From Stutzerimonas stutzeri (GTDB lineage Bacteria > Pseudomonadota > Gammaproteobacteria > Pseudomonadales > Pseudomonadaceae): a stretch of DNA of 64,000 bases. This document shows positions 45,630 through 54,071 of this stretch, one piece after another; the stretch's first letter is position 1; each line of letters opens with the position of its first letter. The notes beneath the pieces were generated by a model, which made no database searches, had not been told where the DNA came from, and worked only from the letters and a program-made list of their open reading frames with translations. The translations under genes and the position numbers were made by a program. The stretch spans positions 124,001 to 188,000 of the forward strand of contig NZ_JYHV01000015.1 of the NCBI RefSeq assembly GCF_000952685.1, read 5' to 3'.

Positions 45630-45965
45630 TCAGGGCTCGCCGAAAGCCCCAATGGCATCGAATACTCGAGCGCTGTAGGTCAGGGCAGCGCCCGCGTTCA
45701 GTGCGATGGCCACGCCCAAGGCTTCGCCGATTTCCTCTCGGGTCGCACCATGCTTGAGCGCATCCTGAACATGAACCGCGATGCAGCCGTCGCAGCGGGT
45801 GGTAACGGCCACCGAAAGCGCGATCAGCTCGTGGATTTTCGGATCAAGATGTTTGGCCGGTGCGCTGCCCATGGTGTTCAGTCCGCGCATGGTTTGTGGC
45901 GCGAATTGGGCGAACTCACCGGCCCGGTTCATCAACCCGCCAAAATATTCATTCCAATCCTGCAT
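45630..45965 (-). CDS. Carboxymuconolactone decarboxylase-family (AhpD-like) protein
   Basis: This 111-residue protein has the CMD-family redox motif TTRCDGCIAVHVQDALKHGATREEIGEALGVAIALN: Cys-x-x-Cys followed by His. Members with CxxC-H act as AhpD-like peroxidase components, distinct from the true lactone decarboxylase PcaC. It is 13 bases after an SDR gene on the same strand and so is the second gene of a two-gene operon divergent from a LysR gene. Confidence 0.9.
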   Translation of the reverse strand: MQDWNEYFGGLMNRAGEFAQFAPQTMRGLNTMGSAPAKHLDPKIHELIALSVAVTTRCDGCIAVHVQDALKHGATREEIGEALGVAIALNAGAALTYSARVFDAIGAFGEP

Positions 45966-45978
45966 CGAGCAAACTCCT

Positions 45979-46752
45979 TCAGTGACGGCCGGCGGTTACG
46001 CCGCCATCGACCGGCAGCACGGTGCCAGTAATCCAGGCAGCCTCGCTTGAGGCGAGGAACAGGATGGCTGACGCAATGTCGCCCGGCTGGCCGTTACGCC
46101 CCAAAGGATGGAAGGCATTGAACGTCGGCAGTACTTCCTTGACCTGTTCAGCATTCATGAATGTGCCGTATACCGGCGTCTCGACCACAGCCGGGGCCAC
46201 GGTGTTGATGCGGATGTTCGAGCTGGCAAGCTCAATGGCCAGGTTGCGAGTCAGCGCATGCACACCGGCATTGGCTGCGGAGTAGGCTGCCGAAGGCGTC
46301 GCACCGATGGCCTGGATGGCCCACAACGAACCCGTTTGCACGATAGCGCCGCCGCCGCGTTGAAGCATGGCTTTGGCTGCCGCCTGCGCCATGAAGAATT
46401 TGCCCTTGAGGATGGTATCGAGGAACCAGTCATACTCGTCAGGATTCACCTCGAGGAACGGCTTGGGTTTGAACACGCCCGCATTGTTGACCAGGATGTC
46501 GACGCCGCCGAATTCACGTACCGCCACGTCGACCAATGCTTGGGCAGTGCTGGGGTGGGCGATATCGCCGGCCAGGGTGTGTATCTGGCGACCGCTGGCA
46601 TCGATTTCCCGGGCTGCCTGGGTCAGCTTGGCCGCATCGCGTCCGCCGATAACCACCGAAGCGCCGGATGTGACCAGACGCTTGGCGACTTCCTTACCGA
46701 TACCCGAACCGCCGCCGGTGACGATGGCAATCTTGTTAGAAAAACTATTCAT
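45979..46752 (-). CDS. SDR-family protein with Asn in place of the catalytic Lys
   Basis: This 257-residue protein is a classical short-chain dehydrogenase: cofactor motif VTGGGSGIGKEV at residues 11-22, NNAGV near 89-93, S142 in TGSLWA and Y157. The expected YxxxK is YSAAN, so the catalytic lysine (position 161) is Asn, encoded by AAT. Activity could be weak, rescued by another residue, or changed. Preceding the CMD gene and divergent from a LysR gene, it probably reduces a small carbonyl compound if active. Confidence 0.88.
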   Translation of the reverse strand: MNSFSNKIAIVTGGGSGIGKEVAKRLVTSGASVVIGGRDAAKLTQAAREIDASGRQIHTLAGDIAHPSTAQALVDVAVREFGGVDILVNNAGVFKPKPFLEVNPDEYDWFLDTILKGKFFMAQAAAKAMLQRGGGAIVQTGSLWAIQAIGATPSAAYSAANAGVHALTRNLAIELASSNIRINTVAPAVVETPVYGTFMNAEQVKEVLPTFNAFHPLGRNGQPGDIASAILFLASSEAAWITGTVLPVDGGVTAGRH

Positions 46753-46906
46753 ACTCTGATCTCCTCAGTGTTACTGAGCGCAAGGAATGGTGGCCGACAA
46801 AGGCTCTTCGCGTAACGTTAGTTTGCCGACCTGCTGCGAATTGTTGATTTGCCAGACACTGCCGACAACGCATAAGATTTCGCTTTCCGAGAAAGAAAAA
46901 CTTTCA

Positions 46907-47821
46907 ATGAGTACGCCTGCGTACCTAAATGCCTTGCGCGCCTTCGAAGCGGCTGCGCGACATCAGAGCTTTTCTGCCGCAGCAGCCGAGTTGAACGTCA
47001 CCCCTGCAGCCGTAGGGCAGCAGGTGCGTAACCTCGAGTCATGGCTGGGGATCGCTCTGTTCACTCGCGCTGCAAGTGGGGGGGCACGCCTGGTGTTAAC
47101 CGATGCAGCGCGTGCGGCACTGCCTGATATACGCGAGGGCTTCGAACGACTGGGGCTGGGTTTGGCTCGGTTGAAGGACGCCGGTGTGCACGCGGAACTC
47201 ACCATCACGGTCAGTCCCGCCTTCGCTTCAAAATGGTTGTTGCCTCGTATCGAGCGGTTTCAGCAGGCCTATCCAGACCTGAATGTGTTGCTCGATACCA
47301 ATTCGCGTTCAGTGGATTTTCAGGCTGAGCGTATCGATGTCGGCGTACGCTACGGTTCCGGCAGTTGGCCAGGTTTAAGCGCCGTTCGTTTGATGGACGA
47401 AGTCATATTTCCGGTTTGCTCGCCGAACTATCCATTGCTGAAGAGCGGACGATTGCCCGCCGACGCCTTGTCGCGTTGCACGCTGATCCACGACCTGTCG
47501 ATGGCACATTATGGCGACTACCCCACTTGGCGAATGTGGCTGGATGCATCGGGCTTCAACCATGTGAAGAGCGATCATGGCCTGCGCATCAACAACTCGG
47601 CGGCCGTCCTGCAGGCAGCGATGGAGGGGCAAGGGCTGGCACTGGCGCGCAGTGTGATGGTCAAGGGGGACTTGAATACCGGCCACCTCATCCGCCCCTT
47701 CGCTGACAAAGGCCTGGATTGCCCCCTGACGCAGGCGTACTACGTCGTCTATCGTCCAGAGAATGGCGAGCTGCCGAAGGTGCAGGCCTTCCGTGACTGG
47801 TTGCTTACCGAGGCCGGCTAG
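46907..47821 (+). CDS. LysR-family regulator, GcvA-like
   Basis: This 304-residue LysR protein begins TPAYLNALRAFEAAARHQSFSAAAAEL with helix-turn-helix TPAAVGQQVRNLESWLG, the GcvA/AmpR-like subgroup, and its effector domain contains RYGSGSWPGL. The 40 codons before ATG 46907 are outside the family and were dropped. It is divergent from the SDR-CMD operon, its probable target, with 154 bases between. Confidence 0.88.
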   Translation: MSTPAYLNALRAFEAAARHQSFSAAAAELNVTPAAVGQQVRNLESWLGIALFTRAASGGARLVLTDAARAALPDIREGFERLGLGLARLKDAGVHAELTITVSPAFASKWLLPRIERFQQAYPDLNVLLDTNSRSVDFQAERIDVGVRYGSGSWPGLSAVRLMDEVIFPVCSPNYPLLKSGRLPADALSRCTLIHDLSMAHYGDYPTWRMWLDASGFNHVKSDHGLRINNSAAVLQAAMEGQGLALARSVMVKGDLNTGHLIRPFADKGLDCPLTQAYYVVYRPENGELPKVQAFRDWLLTEAG

Positions 47822-47841
47822 ATGATTGGGGATTAGTGCGA

Positions 47842-49092
47842 TCAATTTTCCGTACGCTGAACCATGTTTTTTCTTCGAGTCGAACTGTCGCCAAGCATGA
47901 AAACCAGGATGGCTGCTGCCTGAAGAACGGCTGCGAAACCGAACAGCAGCATCGCCGAGCCCGGCCCGTCGGTGAGCGATGTCAGGATTCCGAACAGGCC
48001 CGGGGCAAATGCATAGCAGCCTTGTGATGTCGCGACGATCAGTGCGATCACGCGTTGCGTTTGATGTTTGGGAAATTCGGCCTGTGCGATGAGCGGAGGC
48101 ACGGACGTGGCGTTGCCTATACCTGCGCCGAACATGACGATGCCTATCCACAACAAGATGGGATGGGTATGCAGTGCTGCCATGATCAGGCAACCCGCCA
48201 GCTGGCTCGCGTAGCTGATGCAAGCGACTGTTCGTCGGTTGGCATTCGCGGGCATGCACCAACCCACCAGGAATCTGCCTGCAATGGCGCTCGCGGTTGC
48301 CAATCCCATCGCAAGGCCGGACTGTTGCTCGGTGAGATAGGGAGCCAGCAGCAGAAACATATGGGCGATCAGCCCGATCTGCGCGAACAGGCCCAGAGAC
48401 ATTCCGGCCGCCAGGGTGACGAACTGGGGGTTGCTCCAGAGAGATATCGCCGATGCGATTGGCGGGGCATTCAGCTCGGCAAGTCTGACCTCGGCTCCGT
48501 CTGCATGTTGCCCGAGGTGCTCTGGGAGAACACCGAAGACCTTTAGCGAGAGGCATCCGATGGTGCTGATGGTCAGCACACCTATCAGCAATGCGGTCTG
48601 CGAAAAGCCCAGCTGGTTGATCAGATAGACCCAGGCAGACGAGAAAACCACGCCACCGATGCTGGCGCCGTTATAGGCCATTGCCAGAGCTGCGGGACGC
48701 TTGGTGACGAACCATGGCGCGATGATCGCGTTGATTGCCGCGGCGCCCAAGGTTACCCATCCCAGGCCGCTGAGGGTTGCCGCGATGAACAGTTCGTTGG
48801 GTTCGCGTGCAATTGACCAGCCGTACACGCCCAAGGAAAGCAGCAGGGAGCCCAAGGCAGTGATCCGAGGGATGCCAAAGCGTTTGTACAATCTAGGAAG
48901 GTTCACGACCACCAGGGTGCCAGCCAGAAAATGCACGGTGACGGCCGCGGAGCACAGTTGCACGGACCAGCCAGTTCTCTGGATGACGGAGTACAAAAAT
49001 ATCGGCGGGCCGTAGAAGCCTATTCCCCACCCGAGCAAGGCCGTTACAAAGGCTGCCGCTACGACTTTCCTGCCGAAAAAGGATTGGTTCAT
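47842..49092 (-). CDS. MFS transporter
   Basis: This 416-residue protein has twelve hydrophobic segments, beginning VVAAAFVTALLGWGIGFYGPPIFLY, typical of the oxalate/formate- or cyanate-transporter-like MFS group. It ends in a charged tail. It is divergent from an ArsR-type regulator gene at 49167 with 74 bases between, and converges with the LysR gene. The ArsR protein probably represses it. Substrate unknown. Confidence 0.87.
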   Translation of the reverse strand: MNQSFFGRKVVAAAFVTALLGWGIGFYGPPIFLYSVIQRTGWSVQLCSAAVTVHFLAGTLVVVNLPRLYKRFGIPRITALGSLLLSLGVYGWSIAREPNELFIAATLSGLGWVTLGAAAINAIIAPWFVTKRPAALAMAYNGASIGGVVFSSAWVYLINQLGFSQTALLIGVLTISTIGCLSLKVFGVLPEHLGQHADGAEVRLAELNAPPIASAISLWSNPQFVTLAAGMSLGLFAQIGLIAHMFLLLAPYLTEQQSGLAMGLATASAIAGRFLVGWCMPANANRRTVACISYASQLAGCLIMAALHTHPILLWIGIVMFGAGIGNATSVPPLIAQAEFPKHQTQRVIALIVATSQGCYAFAPGLFGILTSLTDGPGSAMLLFGFAAVLQAAAILVFMLGDSSTRRKNMVQRTEN

Positions 49093-49166
49093 TCCTGCCG
49101 CCGCTCAAGTGGTTTGAACCTGAGTATGATGACGGCGACACGGAATACTTCGGGGGTAGCCGAACT

Positions 49167-49868
49167 ATGGATGTAGATACCGCTGACGCATATCTCGCCG
49201 CGGTGGCAGGCGCCATTGCCGACCCAGCCCGGTCGCGAATGCTATGCAGCCTGCTCGATGGACACGCTCGCACTGCGACCGAACTGGCGGCCGTCGCCGA
49301 CATAGGCGCTTCCACCGCCAGCAGCCATTTCGCGCGCCTTCGTGAACAGGGCCTGGTCGAGCTGCATGTGCAGGGCAGGCATCGGTATTACAGATTGGCC
49401 AGTACCCAGGTGGCTCGGGTTCTGGAGGCGCTGTTGTCTCTGGCCAATGGCTCCGCGGCGGCGTTCCGGCCCTCGACCCCCTCCGCTTTGAGGCACGCGC
49501 GAACCTGTTACGACCACTGCGCGGGTGAGGTCGCGGTCAAGCTGCACGACGCCTTGCTTGAAGCGAATTGGATACAGGTGCAAGGCAGGGACTACAAACT
49601 CACCGAGGTGGGAACCGAAGCGTTGGCGAGGCGGGGGATCGATATCGACGCAGTGCTCCGTCAGCGCAGACGCCTGGCGTATCCGTGCATGGACTGGAGC
49701 GAGAGATCGCCGCATGTCGGCGGTGCGTTGGGCGCGGCGTTGTTGGAGCTAATGCTTAAACGTGGCTGGGTCACTCGTCATCTGGACTCCAGGGCGCTGA
49801 GCGTGACGTCCAAAGGAGGTACCGAGTTGTCGAGAAGTTTTGGCTTTGGTGGTAAGGGGCCAGTCTGA
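49167..49868 (+). CDS. ArsR-family regulator with C-terminal extension
   Basis: This 233-residue protein has an ArsR winged helix (AIADPARSRMLCSLLDGHARTATELAAVADIGASTASSHFARLREQGLV, residues about 15-65) and a long C-terminal domain with CMDWSERSPHVGGALGAALLELML, as in ArsR proteins often found beside MFS exporters. Cys residues at RTCYDHC and YPCMDW might bind metal, or sense thiol-reactive compounds. Its divergent neighbour is an MFS gene. Confidence 0.86.
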   Translation: MDVDTADAYLAAVAGAIADPARSRMLCSLLDGHARTATELAAVADIGASTASSHFARLREQGLVELHVQGRHRYYRLASTQVARVLEALLSLANGSAAAFRPSTPSALRHARTCYDHCAGEVAVKLHDALLEANWIQVQGRDYKLTEVGTEALARRGIDIDAVLRQRRRLAYPCMDWSERSPHVGGALGAALLELMLKRGWVTRHLDSRALSVTSKGGTELSRSFGFGGKGPV

Positions 49869-50080
49869 TCCCTCGTTGCTTCGAAGCCTGTCGAGCGACG
49901 TTTCATCCGGCATCCATGCTCCTGTCGCAATGGCTTTAGGGCTCGGCAGGTTGGGAGACTAATATCCATGACGATGATTTTTCGCACTGAGATGGCTGCA
50001 ATACCTGCAGCTGCATGTCCGGCGATGCCTGGCCAATTCCTCATTTTCTAACGATGTCCCGTCAACCCACGGGTGGTGAT

Positions 50081-50722
50081 ATGTACGTTCCAGAGCACTT
50101 CGATCCCCCTTCGACTGACGCCATGTTCCAGCTCGTCAGACAGCATCCTTTAGGTGTCCTTTTTACACATGGCGAAAGCGGTTTGGACGCCAATCACATT
50201 CCCTTCGAATTGGTCGCGGAGGCAGGTGCGTTTGGGACGCTGCATGCCCATGTCGCGCGCAATAACCCGGTTTGGACAGACGTCCGGAACGGTGATGAGG
50301 TGCTCGTCGTATTTCGGGGAGAGGAAGCCTATATCTCGCCTAACTGGTATCCGAGCAAGCAAGAACACCACAAGCAGGTACCCACCTGGAACTACAAGGT
50401 GGTACATGCGCACGGCCGTATCAGGATTCGGGATGACGAGCGTTATGTGCGAGGGCTCGTCGCCAAACTGACCCGTACGCATGAGGCCTCTGAACCCAAG
50501 CCATGGAAAATGACCGACGCACCGAAGGAATACATTGCCTCGATGATGCTGGCTATTGTCGGTCTGGAGATCGAGATCACTCGGCTCACTGCCAAGTTCA
50601 AGCTGAGCCAGAACAAGGAGCTAGGGGATATCCAAAGCGCTGCAACTATTCTGATAGAGCGGGGACGTGAGGCTCTAGGCGAATCAATGCTCGATTTAGC
50701 TCTCGATCAGAAAGACTCGTAG
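50081..50722 (+). CDS. PaiB-like FMN-binding regulator
   Basis: This 213-residue protein shows the PaiB/FMN_bind_2 features MYVPEHFDPPSTDAMFQLVR, ANHIPFELV, AHVARNNPVWTD and the signature ISPNWYPSK followed by VPTWNYKVVHAHG. In B. subtilis PaiB affects sporulation and protease genes; in proteobacteria the role is mostly unassigned. ATG 50081 gives the family start. Its last 77 bases overlap, antisense, the truncated KGG gene. The 212 bases upstream hold nothing obvious. Confidence 0.87.
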   Translation: MYVPEHFDPPSTDAMFQLVRQHPLGVLFTHGESGLDANHIPFELVAEAGAFGTLHAHVARNNPVWTDVRNGDEVLVVFRGEEAYISPNWYPSKQEHHKQVPTWNYKVVHAHGRIRIRDDERYVRGLVAKLTRTHEASEPKPWKMTDAPKEYIASMMLAIVGLEIEITRLTAKFKLSQNKELGDIQSAATILIERGREALGESMLDLALDQKDS

Positions 50723-50867
50723 TGTCATTGGCAAAGTTGCCGCCGCTGTTCTGGCCGCCTTTGCTACCAATCTCTTGGTAGAACTCTTTATCGTGTGATG
50801 CGGAAGTTGCTTCGCCTCCTTTGCGGCCCGCCTCGTTAACACTCATGCCTTCTTTCTTGTCAGTCAT
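50646..50867 (-). CDS. KGG-domain stress protein, C-terminally truncated and overlapping paiB
   Basis: This 73-residue protein starts MTDKKEGMSVNEAGRKGGEA with AGAAGGAGA upstream and has two KGG motifs (GRKGGEAT and GSKGGQNSGGNFAND). YciG-type stress proteins normally continue with further repeats such as DPERASEAGRKGGQ. Here the reading changes right after NFAND to SLSDRELNRALIRLEPHVPALSE, which is the reverse complement of the end of the PaiB-like gene. The original tail was probably lost through a rearrangement at about 50722-50728. Function unknown. Confidence 0.75.
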   Translation of the reverse strand: MTDKKEGMSVNEAGRKGGEATSASHDKEFYQEIGSKGGQNSGGNFANDTTSLSDRELNRALIRLEPHVPALSE

Positions 50868-51139
50868 GGAGTTCTCCTTCTGTCTTGAAAGTCGATATTA
50901 AACGAGGCGACAGCAAATGCTATTTTGCTGCATTCCCATCGCCTGTTATTTGAGAATCCTTCCGGCACTAAGGCTTCTAGCCACTCATCGTTCATCGATG
51001 CGCGGAAGTTCATTAGCGCACCAACTAACCGAGCGATCGTACTTGCCGGAAAGCGAGGAGGCGAGCCCCGCCAGTTGTCTTTCGAAACAGGTCGACAGAG
51101 TCGCATGGCAAAATAGATGCGGGCGCCGTCGAGCCGCAT
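50868..51139. other. Noncoding stretch upstream of the bdhA enhancer region
   Basis: No supported gene. A minus-strand frame (50864-51241) has an irregular composition and lacks a ribosome binding site. I see no repeat or RNA gene here. Together with the enhancer sites and promoter that follow, it forms a gap of about 550 bases before the small frame at 51416. Confidence 0.5.
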
Positions 51140-51208
51140 CGTCCAGCCGGCAGGACATGCGGCAGGCGGATGTGTATCGATAGGTGAGCATGTCCAGTGT
51201 TCTGGGCA
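51140..51208. promoter_or_regulatory. Two enhancer-like 18-bp inverted repeats upstream of bdhA
   Basis: 51140-51157 reads CGTCCA-N6-AGGACA (10 of 12 matches to TGTCCA-N6-TGGACA) and 51191-51208 reads TGTCCA-N6-TGGGCA (11 of 12). The starts are 51 bases apart, about five helical turns. They lie 100-168 bases before a -24/-12 element, where sigma-54 activators bind. Confidence 0.6.
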
Positions 51209-51307
51209 CTTTGCAATGCCGTAGCGAGTAGCGAGCCGCACCGCATCTCGATGCGGAGTGCGGCCGTTTCACGGCCTCGAGGGCTTTCACTGGCAGTTGT
51301 CCCGGTC

Positions 51308-51323
51308 TGGCACGGCTTTCGCT
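51308..51323 (+). promoter_or_regulatory. Sigma-54-type -24/-12 promoter of bdhA
   Basis: TGGCACGGCTTTCGCT has the GG and GC doublets ten bases apart and differs from TGGCAC-N5-TTGCT at one position (TCGCT). Transcription would start near 51335, about 80 bases before the small frame at 51416 and 250 before bdhA. BdhA of P. aeruginosa is known to need RpoN and the activator PA2005 (HbcR). Confidence 0.65.
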
Positions 51324-51415
51324 CTTGGTTTCCCACTGTCCCGCTTGTTATCCCAGTCGCACCGCAACGCGGGGCCGACTGGAGTGCGGGTGACTAGAAC
51401 AATAAGGAAAACTGC

Positions 51416-51586
51416 ATGAATGCCTTACTCGAACGTTCTGGGGGAGCGACCGCCGGCCATATGCCGTCCCGCTTTGCCATAGCCCCGCACAGCGCCCTTC
51501 GTGGCAGCCGCTATTCTGATTGTCAGCAAGGTGCCTTCTGCACCAATGCCCTGACCGTCATTCGCCGTTATCGGAGACAGCCATGA
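51416..51586 (+). CDS. Possible 56-residue leader peptide coupled to bdhA
   Basis: An ATG at 51416, seven bases after AAGGAAA, opens a frame of 56 codons whose TGA overlaps the bdhA ATG (ATGA at 51583-51586). The product (MNALLERSGGATAGHMPSRF to VIRRYRRQP) is basic, with no recognisable domain. The ribosome binding site and overlap suggest translation coupling; conservation in relatives is needed to accept it as a gene. Confidence 0.4.
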   Translation: MNALLERSGGATAGHMPSRFAIAPHSALRGSRYSDCQQGAFCTNALTVIRRYRRQP

Positions 51587-52353
51587 TCTTGAAAGGCAAA
51601 ACCGCCCTGGTCACCGGTTCGACCAGTGGCATTGGCCTGGGCATCGCCTGCAAACTGGCGGAGGCGGGCGCCAGCGTGATGCTCAACGGCTTCGGCGATG
51701 TGGAGGCGGCTGTCGCCCAAGTGTCCAGGTACGGCACGCGCGTGCTGCACCACCCGGCCGATGTATCCGATGCTGAACAGATCGGCGACATGGTCAGCCA
51801 GACCGAGCGTGATTTCGGTTCCCTTGATGTGCTGGTCAACAATGCAGGCATCCAGCATGTCGCTCCGGTCGAGAAATTCCCGGTCGAGCGCTGGGACAGC
51901 ATCATCGCCATCAATCTGTCCTCGGTGTTCCATACCATGCGCCTGGTATTACCGGGCATGCGTGAGCGCAACTGGGGGCGGATCATCAACATATCCTCTG
52001 TACATGGCCTGGTGGCCTCCGCGCAGAAAGCTGCTTACGTGGCGGCCAAGCATGGTGTGATCGGGCTGACCAAAACGGTTGCGCTGGAAACGGCAACCAC
52101 TGGAATTACCTGCAACGCGCTTTGCCCCGGCTGGGTACTGACGCCACTTGTGCAACAGCAGATCGATAGCAAGGCGCAGGTCCATGGCGACCCGAGCCGA
52201 GCGACCCGTGAGCTGCTGATGGAGAAACAGCCCTCGCTGGATTTCGTCACGCCTGAAGAGCTGGGTGACCTGGCGCTGTTTCTCTGTAGCGATGCCGCTC
52301 GGCAGGTGCGCGGGGCGGCCTGGAACGTGGATGGCGGCTGGCTGGCGCAATGA
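51583..52353 (+). CDS. bdhA: 3-hydroxybutyrate dehydrogenase
   Basis: This 256-residue SDR enzyme would oxidise (R)-3-hydroxybutyrate to acetoacetate with NAD+ in the cytoplasm. Typical features are KTALVTGSTSGIGLGIA at residues 6-22, NNAGIQHVAPVEKFP, ISSVHGLVASAQKAAYVAAKHG with catalytic Ser, Tyr and Lys, and the C-terminal VRGAAWNVDGGWLAQ ending of BdhA. ATG 51583 has CGGAG seven bases upstream. Acetoacetate can then enter the ScoAB or DhcAB and AtoB steps encoded elsewhere in the window. It converges with the sigma-54 activator gene. Confidence 0.94.
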   Translation: MILKGKTALVTGSTSGIGLGIACKLAEAGASVMLNGFGDVEAAVAQVSRYGTRVLHHPADVSDAEQIGDMVSQTERDFGSLDVLVNNAGIQHVAPVEKFPVERWDSIIAINLSSVFHTMRLVLPGMRERNWGRIINISSVHGLVASAQKAAYVAAKHGVIGLTKTVALETATTGITCNALCPGWVLTPLVQQQIDSKAQVHGDPSRATRELLMEKQPSLDFVTPEELGDLALFLCSDAARQVRGAAWNVDGGWLAQ

Positions 52354-52517
52354 TCGACTAGCGCGGCGAAACCCATGGCTGCCGTCGGCACGGCCGGTCC
52401 GTGCCTGCGCTCCTGCATGGCCACGCCGCTGGAGTGCATCGCGCCAGCGATGCGTATCTGGCTCCGCAGAGGCCAAAGCAACCGAAAATAGCAGAAGGGC
52501 CGATAATCCATAAGTGA

Positions 52518-52541
52518 TGGGGCGGTAAGATTCGAACTCAC
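52518..52541 (-). other. tRNA 3'-end-like relic
   Basis: On the minus strand GTGAG-TTCGAAT-CTTAC forms a T-arm (5-bp stem including one G-T pair, 7-base loop with the TTCGAAT consensus), followed by CGCCCCA as an acceptor 3' strand. No D-arm, anticodon arm or 5' acceptor strand was found next to it, so it is not a functional tRNA. It could be an attachment-site remnant or chance. The other bases of the 52354-52586 gap show nothing else. Confidence 0.3.
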
Positions 52542-52586
52542 GGCTCGCATGCGACGCGGCTGGGTCCGCGTGGCTATCGCAGCGAC

Positions 52587-54071
52587 CTACCGCTCGCTCA
52601 ATCCATGCAGTTGAAGCTTGGAATACAAGCTCGCTCGAGAAATTCCCAGTTCGACAGCGGCACGGCGGCGATTGCCCTTGCAGGCGCGCAGCGCATGTTG
52701 CAGTGCGCGGCGCTCGGCCTGTGCAACGCTTTCGGCCAGCAGCTGCAAGGGCGAATCTTCCAGCGTGGGCAGTTCGACCGCGGACAATGCTGGCTCCGCC
52801 GGCGGTGCGACCCGGTGGGTCTGCTCGCCAAGCAGGGGCAGCAGATGCCTCGACTCCAGCGGCAGACCGTCGGCGTTCAGTTGTGCGCGCTCCAGCAGGT
52901 TGCTCAATTCGCGCACGTTGCCACGCCAGGGTTGCCCGCAGAGCAGCGCCACGGCGTCGGCGGTGAGCTCCATCGGCGCCTGGCCGGATCGATTAGCGAT
53001 GTCATCGAGCAGGTGTTCGACCAGGGCCGGGATATCGCTGGCACGTTCGCGCAGTGACGGCACCTTGAGAGCGAGAACATTGAGCCGGTAGTAGAGGTCG
53101 TCGCGAAACTGCCCGGTGGCGACCTTGGCTTCCAGATCGATATGGGTGGCCGCGATCACCCGTACGTTGAGTGGTTTGACCTGGTTGGAACCGAGCGGCT
53201 CGATTTCCTGTTCCTGCAATACACGCAGCAGCTTTGCCTGCAGCGCCATGGGCAGATCGCCGATTTCGTCGAGGAACAAGGTACCGCCATTGGCGACTTC
53301 GAACTTGCCGGTCCGTGCCTTGCGATCGGCGCCGGTAAAGGCACCGGGTGCGGTGCCGAAAAGCTCCGCTTCCACCAGGGTTTCGGGAATGGCCGCGACG
53401 TTGACCGCGACGAAGGGGCCGTTAGCGCGCGGCGACAGGTTGTGGATGCCCTGGGCCAGCAATTCCTTACCGGTCCCGGTTTCGCCACGGATCAGCACCG
53501 TGGCATCGAGCTGTGCGGCGCGCCGGGCCTGGCGCTTGACCTCGCTGGCGGCGGGGCTGGTGCCGATGAAACCGGCAATGGTGTAGCGCGCGCGGCGGGC
53601 CTTGGCCAACTCGTTCTGGGTGGCGACCAGCTGAGTCTGCAGGATGTTGAATTTGGACATCAGCGGTTTGAGATGCTGCGCCCGGTCGAACAGGACGAAC
53701 CCCAGCGCGCCCACGAGCGTGCCGTCCTCGTCACGCAGCGGGATACGGGTCACCACGAAATGTTCGTCACCGAATGCCATCAGGTCGAGCATGCTCGGCA
53801 GGCCGCTTTCCACCACCTCGCGCAGACGACTGGCCGGCAGCACTTCCTCGATCTCCTTGCCGAGCACGCTACGCGGATCGCTGATGCCGACCTTCTCGGC
53901 GTACTTGTCATTGATCCAGACGATGCGCGCCTGGCGGTTGACCGCGATGGTGCCTTCGCATTGCGCATTGAGGTGATCGAACAGCAACGGCATCGCCACC
54001 GCGCGAAAACGCTCCGGCGAAACGCCGATGATCAGGCCGTTGTGGTCGAGGTCGTTGCGCGCAATCGCCAT
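52587..54071 (-). CDS. hbcR: Sigma-54-dependent activator, HbcR-like
   Basis: This 494-residue protein is an enhancer-binding activator: a PAS domain (about 28-135), a linker coiled coil (140-160), an AAA+ domain with Walker A GETGTGKE (196-203), the sigma-54 contact loop GAFTGA (243-248), Walker B GTLFLDEIGD, and a C-terminal Fis-type helix-turn-helix (about 468-488, RRAAVELGISRASLYSKL). It converges with bdhA and precedes a TRAP operon. P. aeruginosa HbcR (PA2005) activates bdhA with RpoN, so the same role is inferred. Its likely binding motif is the 18-bp TGTCCA-N6-TGGACA repeat found before bdhA, dctP and the tannase-family gene. Confidence 0.85.
   Translation of the reverse strand: MAIARNDLDHNGLIIGVSPERFRAVAMPLLFDHLNAQCEGTIAVNRQARIVWINDKYAEKVGISDPRSVLGKEIEEVLPASRLREVVESGLPSMLDLMAFGDEHFVVTRIPLRDEDGTLVGALGFVLFDRAQHLKPLMSKFNILQTQLVATQNELAKARRARYTIAGFIGTSPAASEVKRQARRAAQLDATVLIRGETGTGKELLAQGIHNLSPRANGPFVAVNVAAIPETLVEAELFGTAPGAFTGADRKARTGKFEVANGGTLFLDEIGDLPMALQAKLLRVLQEQEIEPLGSNQVKPLNVRVIAATHIDLEAKVATGQFRDDLYYRLNVLALKVPSLRERASDIPALVEHLLDDIANRSGQAPMELTADAVALLCGQPWRGNVRELSNLLERAQLNADGLPLESRHLLPLLGEQTHRVAPPAEPALSAVELPTLEDSPLQLLAESVAQAERRALQHALRACKGNRRRAAVELGISRASLYSKLQLHGLSER

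Noticed and set aside
50864-51241. Minus-strand open frame of 125 codons upstream of bdhA
   Set aside because: Cys/Arg/Pro-rich composition, no ribosome binding site, and it overlaps the enhancer-like repeats.
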